Notes under the pieces: generated by a model | The model's input: only the letters and a program-made list of their open reading frames with translations | Database searches by the model: none | Told to the model about the DNA's origin: nothing | Part shown: positions 1 to 13,101 of the stretch, one piece after another | How the letters are laid out: the number at the start of each line of letters is the position of its first letter | Numbering within the stretch: position 1 is the stretch's first letter | NCBI GenBank assembly: GCA_963978905.1 | Contig: OZ022258.1 | Coordinates: 30,818,716-30,882,715 of the forward strand | Direction of reading: 5' to 3' | DNA length: 64,000 nucleotides | Source of the DNA: Trichostrongylus colubriformis | Taxonomy: Eukaryota > Nematoda > Chromadorea > Rhabditida > Trichostrongylidae | Program-made: the position numbers and the translations under genes

Positions 1-1707
1 GGAACGATGACAACGTTCATTCTCTCAAAATGCAGCCTGAAGGAGAATGGCATGCTCGGCCACAGCATTCTCATCCCCCCCCCCCCCTCCCCGTTTCCCC
101 AACTTAATAACATCTACACGGCTAAGCTTGAAAGCTGGAGATGCGCTTAGCCGCAATCCATGCCATATATGCAAAGAAGCTGGCATTCATTTTTCATTTT
201 CAATTAATCAAATGAGGTTAAACAATGTTATCTAGCCGTCGCATGATTATAGCATGTCACTATAGCAGCACTTGAAGGCAGAGCCAGGGGTAGGGAGAAC
301 GGGCAGATATTTATAGTTTCTGTAAACGAATGTTTCACTTCGGAAAGGAGATCTAAAGCGAGACTCCCATTGAAAAAGCGTCTTGAGATCTTAACCACGA
401 TCTTCTGCGCATCATTTCGTGTTGTAACACATCGATATTCCGAGTTGCTGCGAGGGTGGGGCAACATCCGCCGCTGGCTGACTTCGCCCATTACTCATCT
501 GCATCTACCCTCACTAGCTAGTGATCCAGATGGTCAAGAGGAAATGAGGGTTTTCTTGTTCCTATTTATCGAGTTTTTAACCGTTTCATTTCATCCTTTC
601 TCTTCTACAACCCCATTGATCATCTTAACTTTCATATTCCACGATCTCCAAAAAATCATCCCTAACGGCGTCGTCAATCACTCTAGGTGAAGTGCACTGT
701 TCATGCGAAATTCGAAGGTTCCTCCAAATGATATAGAATAGGGACGGAGCACTATCAGCCCTGTGAGCAAAATTTTTGCACCGCTGCGCTTGCAAAGGCA
801 GAACAGCCCCAAAAATGGTAAGCGCCTGTTATAAAGTTCCTTCCAGAAGAGCAATGAAAATCAAAACAAGTAATCCGATCATTAACACACATACTGAAAT
901 TAACTGGAATTCATCAAAGAAAAAGGAAACTCACCATTCCTTTATGCTCGATCGAGCACAACCCCAAATTGTAAAGGAAAGCCTTGGCGGAAATACCAGT
1001 ACAGCACAAACTGACGCTATGATGCATTCGAAAACACAGCACAGGTGTTCGCACAACTCGTGAACACGTGAACTGAAGAACAAAATTTGAGTTAATATGG
1101 GTCTACAAGCTTCAAACAAACAGGCTGTCAAAGTGCCTTAAAAAAGATTGCAGTCACGGAATTGAAATGAGCTGCTCACGTGTTTTTAGGAGTGTGCCAA
1201 TGCACACAGAAACAATGCACGAGAAATGGAAGTATAGCCATAAACAGTAGGAAAAGCCAATCATATGGAGAGAGTTCCGACTGACACGGAGAGCAGACGC
1301 GATGATCTACCGCACCACTGCCCCATTTACACGGCTGAAATATTGAAAGTTCATACACCCGCACTTCCATAATGTGATAGTATCAACATTCATGCTCTTT
1401 TGTTGAGAAGGAAGAAAAATAAAGAAATATGAGCAAAGAAATGGGTGTGCATTACAATGCTTACACGGCAGAATGCGCGTTGAAGTGACATGGAGAAAAA
1501 CAAAATGAACGAGGTGTTACGAAACGTTACGACTCGTAATCTGAACGCTTCATTAAGCACTGCTACCTACATGTCGAATAGACGACAGTGGTGTTCTCCG
1601 TGTAATGAGTCAGAACGGCAGCCACTGAGTGTCAATAGCGCGTAATTCACCAAATTTCATACTTGCGCTACGATGCCCATTAATTGCTACACTCGTCAGG
1701 GCGCTCA
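1..1707. other. no supportable gene
   Basis: I see no exon chain with consistent splice phase here. Short overlapping reading frames occur on both strands near 230-690 and 780-1130 but lack family resemblance. A C-rich run lies at about 76-88. Confidence 0.5.
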
Positions 1708-1711
1708 TTAA

Positions 1712-2319
1712 CCCATTGACGACCGTGTGACACGACGTCGTGTCGCACCATGTTGGCCGCGTGGGACCGTGTGACACGATGTCGTGTCACAGTTTTGTAA
1801 TTTATATTTTCAGCTTCTTTTCAAACTTATGCTTGATCTCTTTTTATTACGTATACTTCAATATAAAGGTTTTTACCCAAAGCATGGTCCGAGAAAATAA
1901 CTTTTTATCCTTGAATTGTTGAGCTTCTTGATAAAGAAATAAATATGAAAATATTCGGTTGGTGTGAAGCCTGATGTACCACCATGGTGGTCATTCTCAC
2001 AAAGGTGAACAAGAAGCCATTTGGTCGCTCAAATCCACTTTCTAGTAGCGGTCTATCGATATTTTGATTTGCTTCACTTTCATCAAAAGGCATCCATTCT
2101 TATTTGAAAGGGGAAAGCTTGATACGAACGTGGTCTATCTATTATCATAAATACAGGTGGGAACTTAATTACGATGTAAAAAGGTGAAAAATGATATCTT
2201 CTCAATAAAGGTGTCCCTGTGGGACCGTGTGACACGACGTCGTGTCACACGCGGAGCGTGAGAAAATCCCGCGCGGTCCCACGCGCCAGACAAGTGTAAA
2301 TGCCGCGGTCGTCAATGGG
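1712..2319. mobile_element. TTAA-flanked piggyBac-type MITE
   Basis: The element is bounded by direct TTAA copies at 1708-1711 and 2320-2323 and has inverted ends CCCATTGACGACCG and CGGTCGTCAATGGG. TTAA followed by CCC and closed by GGG TTAA is the piggyBac superfamily signature. There is no transposase frame, so it is non-autonomous. Inside each end are palindromes built on GTGTGACACGACGTCGTG: two near 1725-1793 and a perfect 24-bp one at about 2229-2252. They could be subterminal binding sites, which is inference. Confidence 0.8.
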
Positions 2320-2323
2320 TTAA

Positions 2324-4541
2324 CAAGAGCCAGTGAAGGGACTAGGCTGTGTGCTCTATGTGAAGTGTCCGCTTTCGCGTTATTGCCTCAGTGGTGTAGT
2401 CCCTTTCAGTGCACGGCCCTCCGCGCATTTACCGATCATAGCCAAAGTTCAGTCCACCATAACATTTGACATCATTATTGCAGCTCTACTTGGGAGAACC
2501 ATTATTCTATCTTTAATCCAGTCTCTAGACCGTTCTAGAGCGAGTTTTCATTTTTTTTTTACTTTTTTATAATGTCGAGTAGCTGTTCGTTCAATACGAT
2601 ATGTCAACACAGTTTGGACATTGATCTTCACCTGTTTTATGCCCGGTTTCTGAGCTGCTCGCAAACCGAGTGGTGAACTTTTTAGGGAACATCGCACAAT
2701 GAACCATTGCCGGCGATTTTTTTCGAGCTTCCAATTCACCTCCCTGTACACCTTCTCCTAACATCCACACTATCTAGAAAAGAAGTGCCTAACTTCCATC
2801 TGGTCTCCGAATGTTTCAGCGCATGTTGCGCCCATCGTGGGCAGAGCCGCTTGGGATTGGCTGGATAAGGCACGTTCATACCATCCCCCATCTAAAAAAA
2901 ACTTGACGCGACCTTCTGAGGCTGTCCTACAGGAGTTGCAGACTTTCGGTTGCAAAACAGAGAAAAAATCGAACAAAGAGACAAAAACAAAAAATAAATA
3001 AATGTAGATAGCTGGCAAATACTCAGTGAATTAGCAGCAAGGATCAGATACAAACCAACTGATTACCTACGTCTACCCTCCAATTCTCTCGCATAACACT
3101 CAGGGAGCATAAGAGAGCATTTCAAAATGACACTTTTTCTCAACACCGAATAATTTCAAGTGAAATTTCGGAATTTCAAGTTGGTCGCAGATGTCAAAAT
3201 GCATCGGAAATCGTTATGAGCTTCAGCAAAGAAGTCAGAGGAATCAGAGACCAAGGAAGGAGAAGACAGAGGAAATGAATATAGGCTGTTATTTTTGAGA
3301 TCAAAGAAACATTATTTGAACATAATGAAACCGTTATGTGAAGATTGATACCACAATCATACCTTGATTTAGTTCGATTCGGGGAGAATAATGAAGAGGC
3401 TGTGCATCAATCGCGCAAAGACCATTACTTCTCCCAATTGAAAAATACGCCATCAACAAAAAAAAAAGATGTATTTAACTCACTCCACATTCTGACCAGG
3501 CGATTTCCGTCTCGCTATTGTTTCCGATGGGTAGCTTGTAACGACCACAGAATCCAAGACATAAGGAAGGAAGCGAGGCAGCGTCTCCGAGCAACGGACC
3601 TGGGGACACCATTGACACCTTGTGAGCTCTGAGGCGCACATTACAGCATCTAAAACTGTTCCACTATTCGTAAATGCTATGTGTACATATTATTTGTGCC
3701 TACTCAGAGAATGAAGAATCGCAACGATTCCATCAAAACATGCAAACATATCAGCAAAACTGAGAGCCAAAGGCAACACAAATTTAGTAGAAACGCGCAG
3801 CTGAACAATACCCCGTACGCCAACCTATGTTGAAGTGTAAGACTTTCTTAAATAAAGTAGGAACATGTAAGCATGAATGTAGTGGAAATTATTGACAAGC
3901 TTCTAATGCAGGGCGCCGCCGCTCTGGAACATATGCAATACTTTGAAGAAGATAACAGAAGGCAAATCCAGATCAAGTGTCTTGCCTTCCAAACATGGCT
4001 AAACTAATACTATACGAAACACAGGAAATTGACTGGCTAGATGTATCGTGCAGTGCGCGAAATGCACAAGCCTCTTCAAAGACGATCGCTTAGTGCTCAA
4101 AACTGTTCAAAAAGAAGGCATGGAAGAACATTACCACGGTTTCTTTTACATACTTACACACTAACACTTATTACTTAGTGGACGACCAAGCTATGTTTCC
4201 GCTACCGAATGCAGTATTTATAGTAAGAAGATATAATTGGAGCAAGGATCACAGTGACACATCCCGTACACTGACAGTTGCATGCACGATGAAAGATCGG
4301 CGTACGCGAAATGCGCGCGACCACACAAAAACAATGTGATAGGAGTAATGCAAAATAAATGCAAATACTGTTCGTATAAAACGATTTACAAGCAAAAAGA
4401 ATTGAATCAAACCTTTATGGAAAAATGCATAATCTACAAACACACGCTTTCAAATTTTAAAAAGGCACAGCGTTCATCGACACCCTTGCACAGAACCTTT
4501 AATATAGTACCGGAATGATAAGTATGGCAACCGGTGGCAGC
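2324..4541. other. intergenic, repeat fragment only
   Basis: No gene is supported. At about 2820-2850 a short stretch (GCCCATCGTGGGCAGAGC) matches the core of the dispersed repeat family seen many times at 50-53 kb. The 3' end of the minus-strand seipin gene abuts this region. Confidence 0.45.
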
Positions 4542-7500
4542 TCATTTTCTTCTTCGGGGCATACCCGTGGCGAGTGAGGGATACAGATGTGACACATCCT
4601 TCAACGACGATTGTGTGTCCCACTCCGGAATCTCAGCAAAATCTGACGAAGAAGGCACTTCATCTACATTATCCGGGATATATTCGTCTTCGCATGCCTG
4701 AATCATAGGGTGAATCAAATGCTATGATCTCCAAAGGCATTTTGGTTGATGCTGCTGGTGAAAGCTAGTGCAAGGTGAGGATATTTCTTAGTAAAACGAA
4801 ACCTATTAAAAGTCGCCATATAAGACCACATTCAGCACGTATACTATTGTCATCACAATAGAAATAGCTAGAAAAATAAGGTCAATCACTGTAGATCGAT
4901 GAGCGCGCTTCCTAAGCGAGCTGTGGTAACCATTAACGTTCCTAATAGCATGCGAGTTGGGAGTGCACATGCTGGCTCTCACCTTTCATATAAGTGACTG
5001 TTAGAACTAAGCAAAAACAACACGGAGTGATTCATCACAATTTTCCCATGCCCGTGCTAATTCGTCCTAATTTTATCCTCCCCCATATGTGGATGTGGTA
5101 GGTAGTTCTCACGAATTCAGTCTGAACAGTGAGCTTAGAGTCAAACATATAGTAGTTAGGTACCAAGATTTGTGGGAAACTGTGTGTTTTCGGGGGTCAT
5201 CGAAATTTAAAAATAGTCGATGAAAATTTGTAAACCCATTAACAAGCATGGCAGAAAATTGTAGCACAACTCAATACTAACACAATTATCAAATGAATGT
5301 GCTATGTTATACGCAATTCAGAATGAAATACTAGAAGCATACCGCCAAGAACACCAGAACTTACATATCTCGAATCAGGAACAGACTTGCTCAAAGGCAC
5401 GTCGGGCGGTATAGCTGAGACCACGGAATCCTCATATTTTCCTTCTGGTACTCTCGACAGCATAACTAATCGTAAGCTTCTCGTTCCCCAGTATAGCATT
5501 ATCATGAAACAGCACACTAAAAATGACAAAACCCAGCATGAATTTACTGAAAATATTAACGAATTTATAAAAATGTTAAATGATGTTCATAGCTATTGCT
5601 AAAAATAGAAATACTGCCACGAAACACTAAAAGGCCACACATATGGCTATGTAGACAGAAAGGAGCTCGCTTCTTACTTGAAAGTGAAGTCACAAACATA
5701 ATCGAGGATGTCGTCAAAGGCCAGTTATACAGCAAATGCCGGATAAGTCCAAAACGTGCACTGATTACAAGAAAAGCTTTGTCAATCTAAATGAAAACGA
5801 TGTTGAAGAAATACGCCGAAAGAAAAAGATGAACATCCTCTGAAAGTATAGGCAAAACTTGTGGTAGATGGAAAATACTAGATTCACATCAATGAGCTTC
5901 GATGAACACAGATCTCGATAACGGAAGGAAGGTGGAGGGAAATCCGTTTTTTTTTCATTTTCATCTGCTGATCACATTCCACAACACATTTCAAGAAGCA
6001 AGTCAACTTGTAAAATTCGGACCTCATCGTTAACTTTTGACCAATTACCATAACTTATTGAATGAAATCTCCAGCTAGTAATTTCGCGCTTGTCTCTTCG
6101 AGCACTTTGCTCCGTCTCTCAATCCTAAATCCCATAATACAGCCAACGCTAAATAAGCGCGTGACCTTATAGCAGATTCTGAACGACATATTTGTCATGA
6201 CTTATCAGCACCCACACATATAACGTGTTGAGCAGACTGACCAACAGCACGGAGTGTGGGTTTGAGTCTCGTCCGAGACCGAAGCTTTTGCTCATAACTC
6301 AGCATACTTGGCACAACTTTCGCATAGCGACCTGCTGCGAAAATGAGAGGCTATCAAAAATCATAGTTAAGGTGAAAGGGGTCACGGTAATGTAATGGAC
6401 CGAGACCCCTTTCGACGGAACAGCACATATGCCTGGGAAGCATGGAGCACGGGTCAAGTCCCGTCCAGAACCAGAGATATTGCCCATAACCCAACGTACT
6501 TATAAAATGTTCCACACGGGTGCGGCGAAAATCAGCAGCTACCAAAGATCAAAAACATCAAAATCAGTGTTCACGAGAATGATTTGGATTCGTAGCCTCT
6601 TGTTATTCTCACCCGTTTCTGCACGCCAAGATCCAATGCTAGAAAGCTGATAAGCTCTCGTAAGCAAGCCTATAAAAAGTACACCGGGGTATTGGGTCAC
6701 CTCATAAGTAAAGTCACTTTTTTTAGTACAAGCGAAAATTTCCCCCATAGAATCATAAGTTTGTGCAAGTTACGTGTCATCCGAACGAGGTTCGTCTACT
6801 CTATGAAGAAGTACGAACAATTTGTGGGTGTCCCAGAATGGGGCCGATTTTCAAGCTGGAGATGTGGGTGAGTCTAGTCGACGGACATTGACCAAACCGG
6901 CATTTAATAAAAACATTACATTCCGCTTCGAGAAAATCACTTAATCATGTGTCTCGTACTTAGCGCCGACCTCCCGTTCCACTCTCTTCTACAAGTTCTA
7001 ACTGGTTGATCGGATAGTCGAGCCACTCTTTCTCCAAACATGGTTTTTCCACTATTCGAAAATTTCTAGAAATTCCTTAAATGAACAATTAGGCGTTATA
7101 CAAAGAACTAAAAGGTAAAGGGAGTACTTTCGGAAAAGGTATTGTAAAAAGAGCGACGCTACTTCTCCATCAACCAGTCACTGGAACATGTAGCAGAAGA
7201 GGTTGGGGCGAAGTACGAGACACAGGATTGATTGATTTTCCCTGGGCGGAATATAGCGTTTTAATTAATTGTCTGTTTGAGTAATTTTTGTCGACTAGAC
7301 CTATCAGGTTGGCAGTGATTAACCTGACAAATATAGGACACATAAAGATGTTGAAAAGACCAATGCAATGTGGGGTCTAATGCGTAAATAGATAACCAAA
7401 AGATGACCGACACAGATCCAAGTTCCAACTCCCTTGACTCTACAAGCGCGTTCTGCATGCGTAGAATACAAATTCTGGAAAGCAGACTGCTACTGCTAGG

Positions 7501-10500
7501 CAGTGAATGCGGGAAATATTTTAAAAATGACCTGCGCAAAGCGATCTTGAAGTTGAAATACGAGTTTCGATGACGACCGACCGTACGCTTCTATATGCTC
7601 CGTTGCCAAGGATATCTCCAAAATGTTATAATTGTGGAACAGACCAACGAAGTAAAACGGAAAGAACATAACCCAAATCATCTGAAAACCTGTAGTTGCG
7701 CATCAGAAATATAATGAAAAGGTATCCAAAAATACCTTAGTGAACGAAGAGGGTTTCTTTAAATACGATGACTTCGTATACGTGCTCAGCAGATCCTCTC
7801 CGTCGTAGATAGATAAAACATTTTGAAACATGCCTAATCTGGGCTCCGCTTCAATGTCCGCAAAATGAAGGCGTACTGACAATGCATAATATACCGATGG
7901 TGAAAACAGAGATTCCTAAATCAATAGGAGAATGTAAAGAAAGTTCTTCCCTCGGAAATTCCAGAGCTATGAAAACGTCCCTGAAACAGAAAGGAGAGAT
8001 ACAACGCATGGAAGTTGAAAATAGCAGGAAGAATATATTAGCCGTGTTCAATCTGCCTTAGAGACATCGCCTTACTCACGTCCCAGCATTTTTTATAAAT
8101 TATTGTTTCAACACGATTGTCACCGGAACCTAACTGCAGTCTGAACTACACTAGTAAAAGCTGTACAGTTAGAACCTGCATCTTACAGAGGCTTGAAAAT
8201 TAAACTGACTCAAGGCACATACCTTACTTTATCTCTCTACCAGTTAAGCATCGCGATCTACGTCGCGCACACAATACATGGTTGAGGAGCGGGCTCTGTG
8301 TAGTCATCTGATGAGCGGTTACTTATTGATGTGGTTCGGACGAAAGCGCATATTTCCATTTCTGCGTACGACTATACTCTCACTGGTATAACCCGCTCAC
8401 TGCGCTATTTACTGAAGCATACTAAAGGTTTTCTAACTTTAAACTGAAAAGGCCAATATGTATAGACTGAGTGCTCTATAAGGTGCGTTTCCACAATTTT
8501 GCTCACCTAGTGTTTTAGTCCTTTGCGCTGTCCACCCCAGCGCTTGAGCCGACATTTTCCAACATTATTGACGGGTGACATAAGATGCCGAGCAGTTTCA
8601 AGTTCTATGACTTTGCCCCACAATAATGGTTTGCCCCATGGGTCCTTTTCAGCCTTCTGCATGATAACTCAAATTCTTAGACATGATGATCGGACCACTC
8701 TAGAACGGAGCAAAGTTTCTACAATGCGCACGATCTGATGCGTTCCGCTCGGTGTGGGTGGTTCTTCACTCACTGTAAATATGTTTGATACTTGTAGCGA
8801 GCACCGCCTACTCGAAGCACTTCCAGCCCTTTGTAGGCGGTCTCCCTCCTGCAGCACAAGCACAATCAACTCACCGTAAGACCATTTCACGATGTCCGAA
8901 CTCTTTTGGTAGCCCGCATAAAAACCAGAACACCCGTGAGGCACTGAACATTTTGGCACACGCCGCCCACCAACAGTGGGTGGAATCTCACATAGTACAT
9001 GCGCACTCCACATTTTGGAACATGTCCTACCACACTCAGATCGGACCTGACCACACGATTGTTCTTAAAGGAACGTCAACTGTTTTTGTGGAATACCAAA
9101 ATCGTGATTTATATATGAAAGTATTCATATGATCATATACAAAAAATTAAGGTTGAAGTTTTAGATGTGAATCAATCCCCTGTTGGTGCGCCACGCATTC
9201 TGGTTACATGGAATCGTGAGGGCAGATGAGTGGGATTTAACCTATACAGTGACTTGGGGGGCCAGCCGTAGTGAAGTCAGTGCTTTCCTGCCATTCGAGT
9301 CTGATACCAATTCACCTACGTTGAATGGCCGGAAGATGATTGGTGTGGGAGGGCATAGATCCTCGAACCAAGGGAATGGGAGTGCGCGTCATCTGTCAGT
9401 ACACCCCACGATTTATTAGGTCGTAGGGAAAGTTTTTGGCAGGTTTTTGCAATTCCAACTTTGGGAGATCATGACTTGGCCCAGACTGCATCTTTTCTCA
9501 TACTGCAAACACCATTCGATTCCCTAAGTTTCGGCAACATTATGCAAACTTGCACACGTCATTTTGATGAAGGGCTGACAATTCATTTTGCGCGAAAGAA
9601 AAAAAGTCGACTTCAAATCACTATTGTTTCTGAATACACTGCTATTGAAGGAGCTGTCCAGATGTTTGGGAAAGTGGGGCTTAGTTAGCGCTAGATATGG
9701 TGAATATGATGCACAAGTGAGGGCTTCAGCCTGCAACTGCTTTAATCACTGGAAGAGGATTTGTGAAAAACGCGCTCGCGCATGGCTGCTTCGAGGAGTC
9801 GCGCGGCACCCATTTTTTTGGTTTTTCCAAATCGAGGCTAATTAAGGTGATCAACAGTTTGTTCGTAGAGGGCCAATACTTGTGAATATCCCCTGCGAGT
9901 ATGGACGCTCACCACTATCTGCCGTTTTAGTTAAAGCGACTTGATCAATTGAAAATTCGAGCAATTAATTCTCATTTCTGCACTTCTAAAACCAGGGACA
10001 AAAAGTTTTATCCAATGCTTCACCCCCTCCTCTTGCAGTATTCACATTTGTGGTTTTCTTTGCTGCGACTCGACCGAACAAGAACTCCTAAAGTGAAGTC
10101 ATCCAAAAAGTGCCATTTTCGCAGTACTTTAAAATTTTCGTAGTAATTCGAAAACCTTGTGGCATTCTAAGAAACGGACAAATCCAGAAAGAGTAACTTT
10201 TCGTCTATCTAAGGAGCACAGCATGTAATTTAATTCTTGTTGACGCTTGAATTTGAATTTATCTTGTAAACGCGCAAAAGCGGCCAGAACTTCCCCTACA
10301 ACCTGGTATGTGCAGGGTTTGATGCTGGGCCACTATGATCTAATTCGTCGCTCAGCAGCATTGACCCCGTCACACTCCTTATGGCTCACCAGTCAGAGAT
10401 GGTGTCCTTACTTCTGGGGAGATCTTCAAAATATCGGTTCGCGAAGAACAGAAGATACGAAAACAGAAAGATTAATGAAGAATCACTGACAAGAAAGTTC

Positions 10501-12129
10501 GCAAAGCACCTTTTCAAATTCCACCGTTGCCGTTGGAAAAGAGCAAACGCCATGAAGTTCAGTAAAGCATGTGTTGAACGATAGATTCAGCTCGACTTCG
10601 TTTACGATAGAAGATGGTAGAGCGATCCTTCTAGAAAAGGAGAAAAACTCATTACTTATATCAGCGCTCAACAAGCATCGATAAAGAAAAACTTAAGAAA
10701 GGCTAGATCTCTCGCCTTTAGAAAGAAAGAGATTTGTTGGTTAACCTCGCAGGGGCACGAAAAACACCACATAAAAATTTTGATCAAAGCTGATATTTCG
10801 CCGCGCTACAACTTTATCCTCCTCTATGGCCTCAGAATCCCTGTCAAATAGTGATTTTCCATTTTACTAATGAGAGATGAGAATTGCCAATCAGTTAGAA
10901 GGGGAAGAAATCTGGGACTTGACACTTTCAGAGAGGAATACTTACAATGTGGAGTTCGACGAAACTTTTAAAGACAGGCTCGCAATATTGTTTGATTCAA
11001 CGAAGAGCCACCAACCCAATGCTGGACGAAGTATTCAGAACTTTGAGAGTTGGTGTTGGGGAAAAGAGCGTCAAGAACTTCGTTTCTAACCGATGGCTAT
11101 CATCAAGGCTTCTCTGAGCCTTTGCGATTTTGCGACGTCGCCCTCTCGCACGCGATACTATGACTCTACAAGATTGCGCAAAGCTGCTATTTCGCGTGAG
11201 GAGCCGCGACACTACAAAATCGCAAAGTCTGACGGCAGCCTAACGTTACGAAGGTATATTTGTGCCTTTTGATTGCCTCGCTTTTTTGAGAACGCTTCTT
11301 TACATGACTCGATTGACGTCAGCTGTGCAATATTTTGTAGCGTCATCGTTTACCTATTTCAAAATGCTACTTTGCGAAAAACCTCCTTCTCCGAGAACGA
11401 ATGATTTCCCAAGACTACCAGTCCACGTTCTGCATTTTCTTTGGGGAGTGAAGCAACCGCGGCATTTGAGGGCATCGTTTTTCAATCACTTCCTGATATT
11501 GAAGCCACTGTGTTATACCTCAGGCTCTCTTTTTTGAACTCTCATTTCAAACCGACATTACAAGACAACTTACGGCAGCTGTTTACCCGCGAGAGAACGG
11601 CACACAGCTACGAGCCATTTCACGTTGCCTTACGTTAATCAAGCTTGACCATAGACAATATCTATAATGGAAGCGACTGTCACCGTCTATACTCTAATAT
11701 GAGCTAACAGCCACGCCATATGAACGATAAGGCTGACAGCAGATACTCTGCGATGCTCCTAGGCCTTTTCGCGATTTCCACTCTCACAGGTTTACGGAAT
11801 CGCACGCGGAACCACTTACTAAGACTGACATCAGCGATCATAGTGATTCTACTCCCGTTAATGAAAGCAACTATGACCATGGCCAAAGCCTGAAATTGGG
11901 ATGGAGAGGATTTTGCCAGCTTTTCAGATAACATTGATTAGCTGGACTTCTCAGAATCAAAACCTCAAAACACCGACCTTACAATGAACGGAGTGATTGC
12001 TGCCACGAAAAAAGCCAAAGAGCAGTGAAGTAACAGGAGGCAAGCGGCATAGAAAGTGTTCGCGTCTGTGGTTAACTGCAATGCACGTTGAAATCGTAAT
12101 CGGACATTCTGAAGCAGCCCAACTTGCAT
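4542..12129 (-). CDS. seip-1: seipin, lipid-droplet biogenesis protein
   Basis: Seipin is an ER membrane protein that forms rings at ER-lipid droplet contacts and governs droplet formation. I join seven minus exons: 12129-11978, 10630-10510, 7915-7736, 7681-7532, 7474-7324, 5516-5365 and 4697-4542. All phases agree and give 353 residues. Residues about 23-50 form the first membrane segment. The lumenal fold follows, with the family-typical CSFPTA (Cys80, pairing candidate Cys72), then YYALSVRLHF and LGMF matching the seipin beta-sandwich. LEISLATEHIEAYG matches the strand before the second membrane segment (about 237-261). The C-terminus is an acidic, Ser/Pro-rich cytosolic tail ending MPRRRK. 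The ATG lies 7 bases after a TTTTCAG acceptor, which suggests spliced-leader trans-splicing. The gene is divergent from crls-1. Exon 5 to 6 and the extreme N-terminus are the least certain joins. Confidence 0.85.
6238..6520. repeat. degenerate direct duplication in seip-1 intron 5
   Basis: Two diverged copies of a unit of about 150 bp share the order accgagac/ccgagacc, agcacggagtg or agcatggagcacggg, gtctcgtcc or gtcccgtcc, and gcccataaccc or gctcataactc. There is no coding potential. Confidence 0.4.
11110..11235. repeat. small inverted repeat in seip-1 intron 1
   Basis: Imperfect arms carry gcctttgcgattttgcg on one side and caaaatcgcaaagtc on the other, around a GC-rich centre. It resembles a short foldback MITE remnant. 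Confidence 0.45.
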
Positions 12130-12140
12130 GCTACATCTGA
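12130..12140 (-). promoter_or_regulatory. probable spliced-leader acceptor of seip-1
   Basis: On the minus strand CTTTTCAG is followed by ATGTAGC and then the initiating ATG of seip-1. The polypyrimidine-AG just before the start, with no upstream in-phase coding exon, fits nematode trans-splicing. Confidence 0.5.
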
Positions 12141-12607
12141 AAAGCATCAACTCCGTTCCAGCGAACACAATGAGCGTAAAAACACAATAACCAGCGAAGC
12201 CCAACCTGGTAAGCGACGAGAAGCCGACTTCGATTTGACGATTTGACCTCACACCGTAACCCAACGACGAGCAGTGGTCCTTTAACGGTAGTGGAGCGCG
12301 GAATCTTGCGGGAGCCCACTGGGCCCAGTTTCTTGCGCTGTACAAGATCCATGGGAGGCTATGCCCTAGTACTGCTGAATTAGTGTATCGGTGTTGTGTT
12401 CTAGCTTGGGTATGCGTGTTTATCCCTCTGACACAACGCCCGAAGCTCAATGAGTCTGCAGTTCAGTCCTATGTGACAATCGTGGTATTGATCGCGTAAT
12501 CAGTTCTCAACCATTTTTGTTGACCAGTTGGTGTCGAACATGTGAGTATCGTAGCTCTACATGAAAAAAAAAAGAGTTTTAATAAGCATTGTCCTAGCAT
12601 AGTTTCT

Positions 12608-12825
12608 GTCAAATAAAGTCGGGAGAGGGGAGAGACTCCAAATTTTCACGGACGTCGAAGCTTTTTTCTTCCCCAGGCCCAGGCTACAACAGATGAGACA
12701 GAGGCCTTGGCAGATGATTTCCATGTAGGAGGAGAGGATATGAATTTGAAATTGAGCCTAGGGTGGGAAAGGAGATTCGACGTCGACGAAATGTTGCATC
12801 TCCCCCTCTCCCCTACTTTATTTGA
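12608..12825. mobile_element. 218-bp foldback MITE between divergent genes
   Basis: Inverted ends gtcaaataaagt and actttatttgac are followed by purine-rich gggagaggggagag and its complement ctctccccctctcccc. No coding capacity. It lies in the region of about 970 bp between the seip-1 and crls-1 starts and may sit close to their promoters. Confidence 0.65.
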
Positions 12826-13087
12826 CCCATAATTCCTATTGAGACGATTTTAAGTGTTTTTCATTTCATAGTCGCCTAGGCACAGGTTGTTTCGGGAGCA
12901 TCTATATGTTTACTGATCAACAGTAAGGACTACTCATTTGTATTCATGTGGAATCGATTTCATACCTCATAGGCTAATGTGAGTGTCCACGATTTCGATC
13001 TGGAGATGTGCATAGCAAATTCTGACATGAGCCATACCTATGCTTCTCTGCGCTGTATGTTCTGAGGGCCAGTCTATAGGTTTGAAC

Positions 13088-13101
13088 TTTTCAGATGTAC
13101 C
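13088..13101 (+). promoter_or_regulatory. probable spliced-leader acceptor of crls-1
   Basis: CTTTTCAG at 13088-13094 is followed by seven bases (atgtacc) and then the ATG at 13102. The arrangement mirrors the seip-1 start on the other strand. Confidence 0.5.

Noticed and set aside
7851..8051. minus-strand frame starting near 8051 as a seipin exon
   Set aside because: The seipin reading (ESLFSPSVYYALSV) uses another frame from an acceptor at 7916. The long frame is a shadow.
8669..9132. two overlapping frames of about 115 codons on opposite strands
   Set aside because: Neither has splice context or a family match; they lie inside seip-1 intron 2.
11965..12450. 161-codon minus-strand frame as a single gene
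   Set aside because: Only its 3' part (from the ATG at 12129) is real, as seipin exon 1. The upstream part precedes the likely spliced-leader acceptor.
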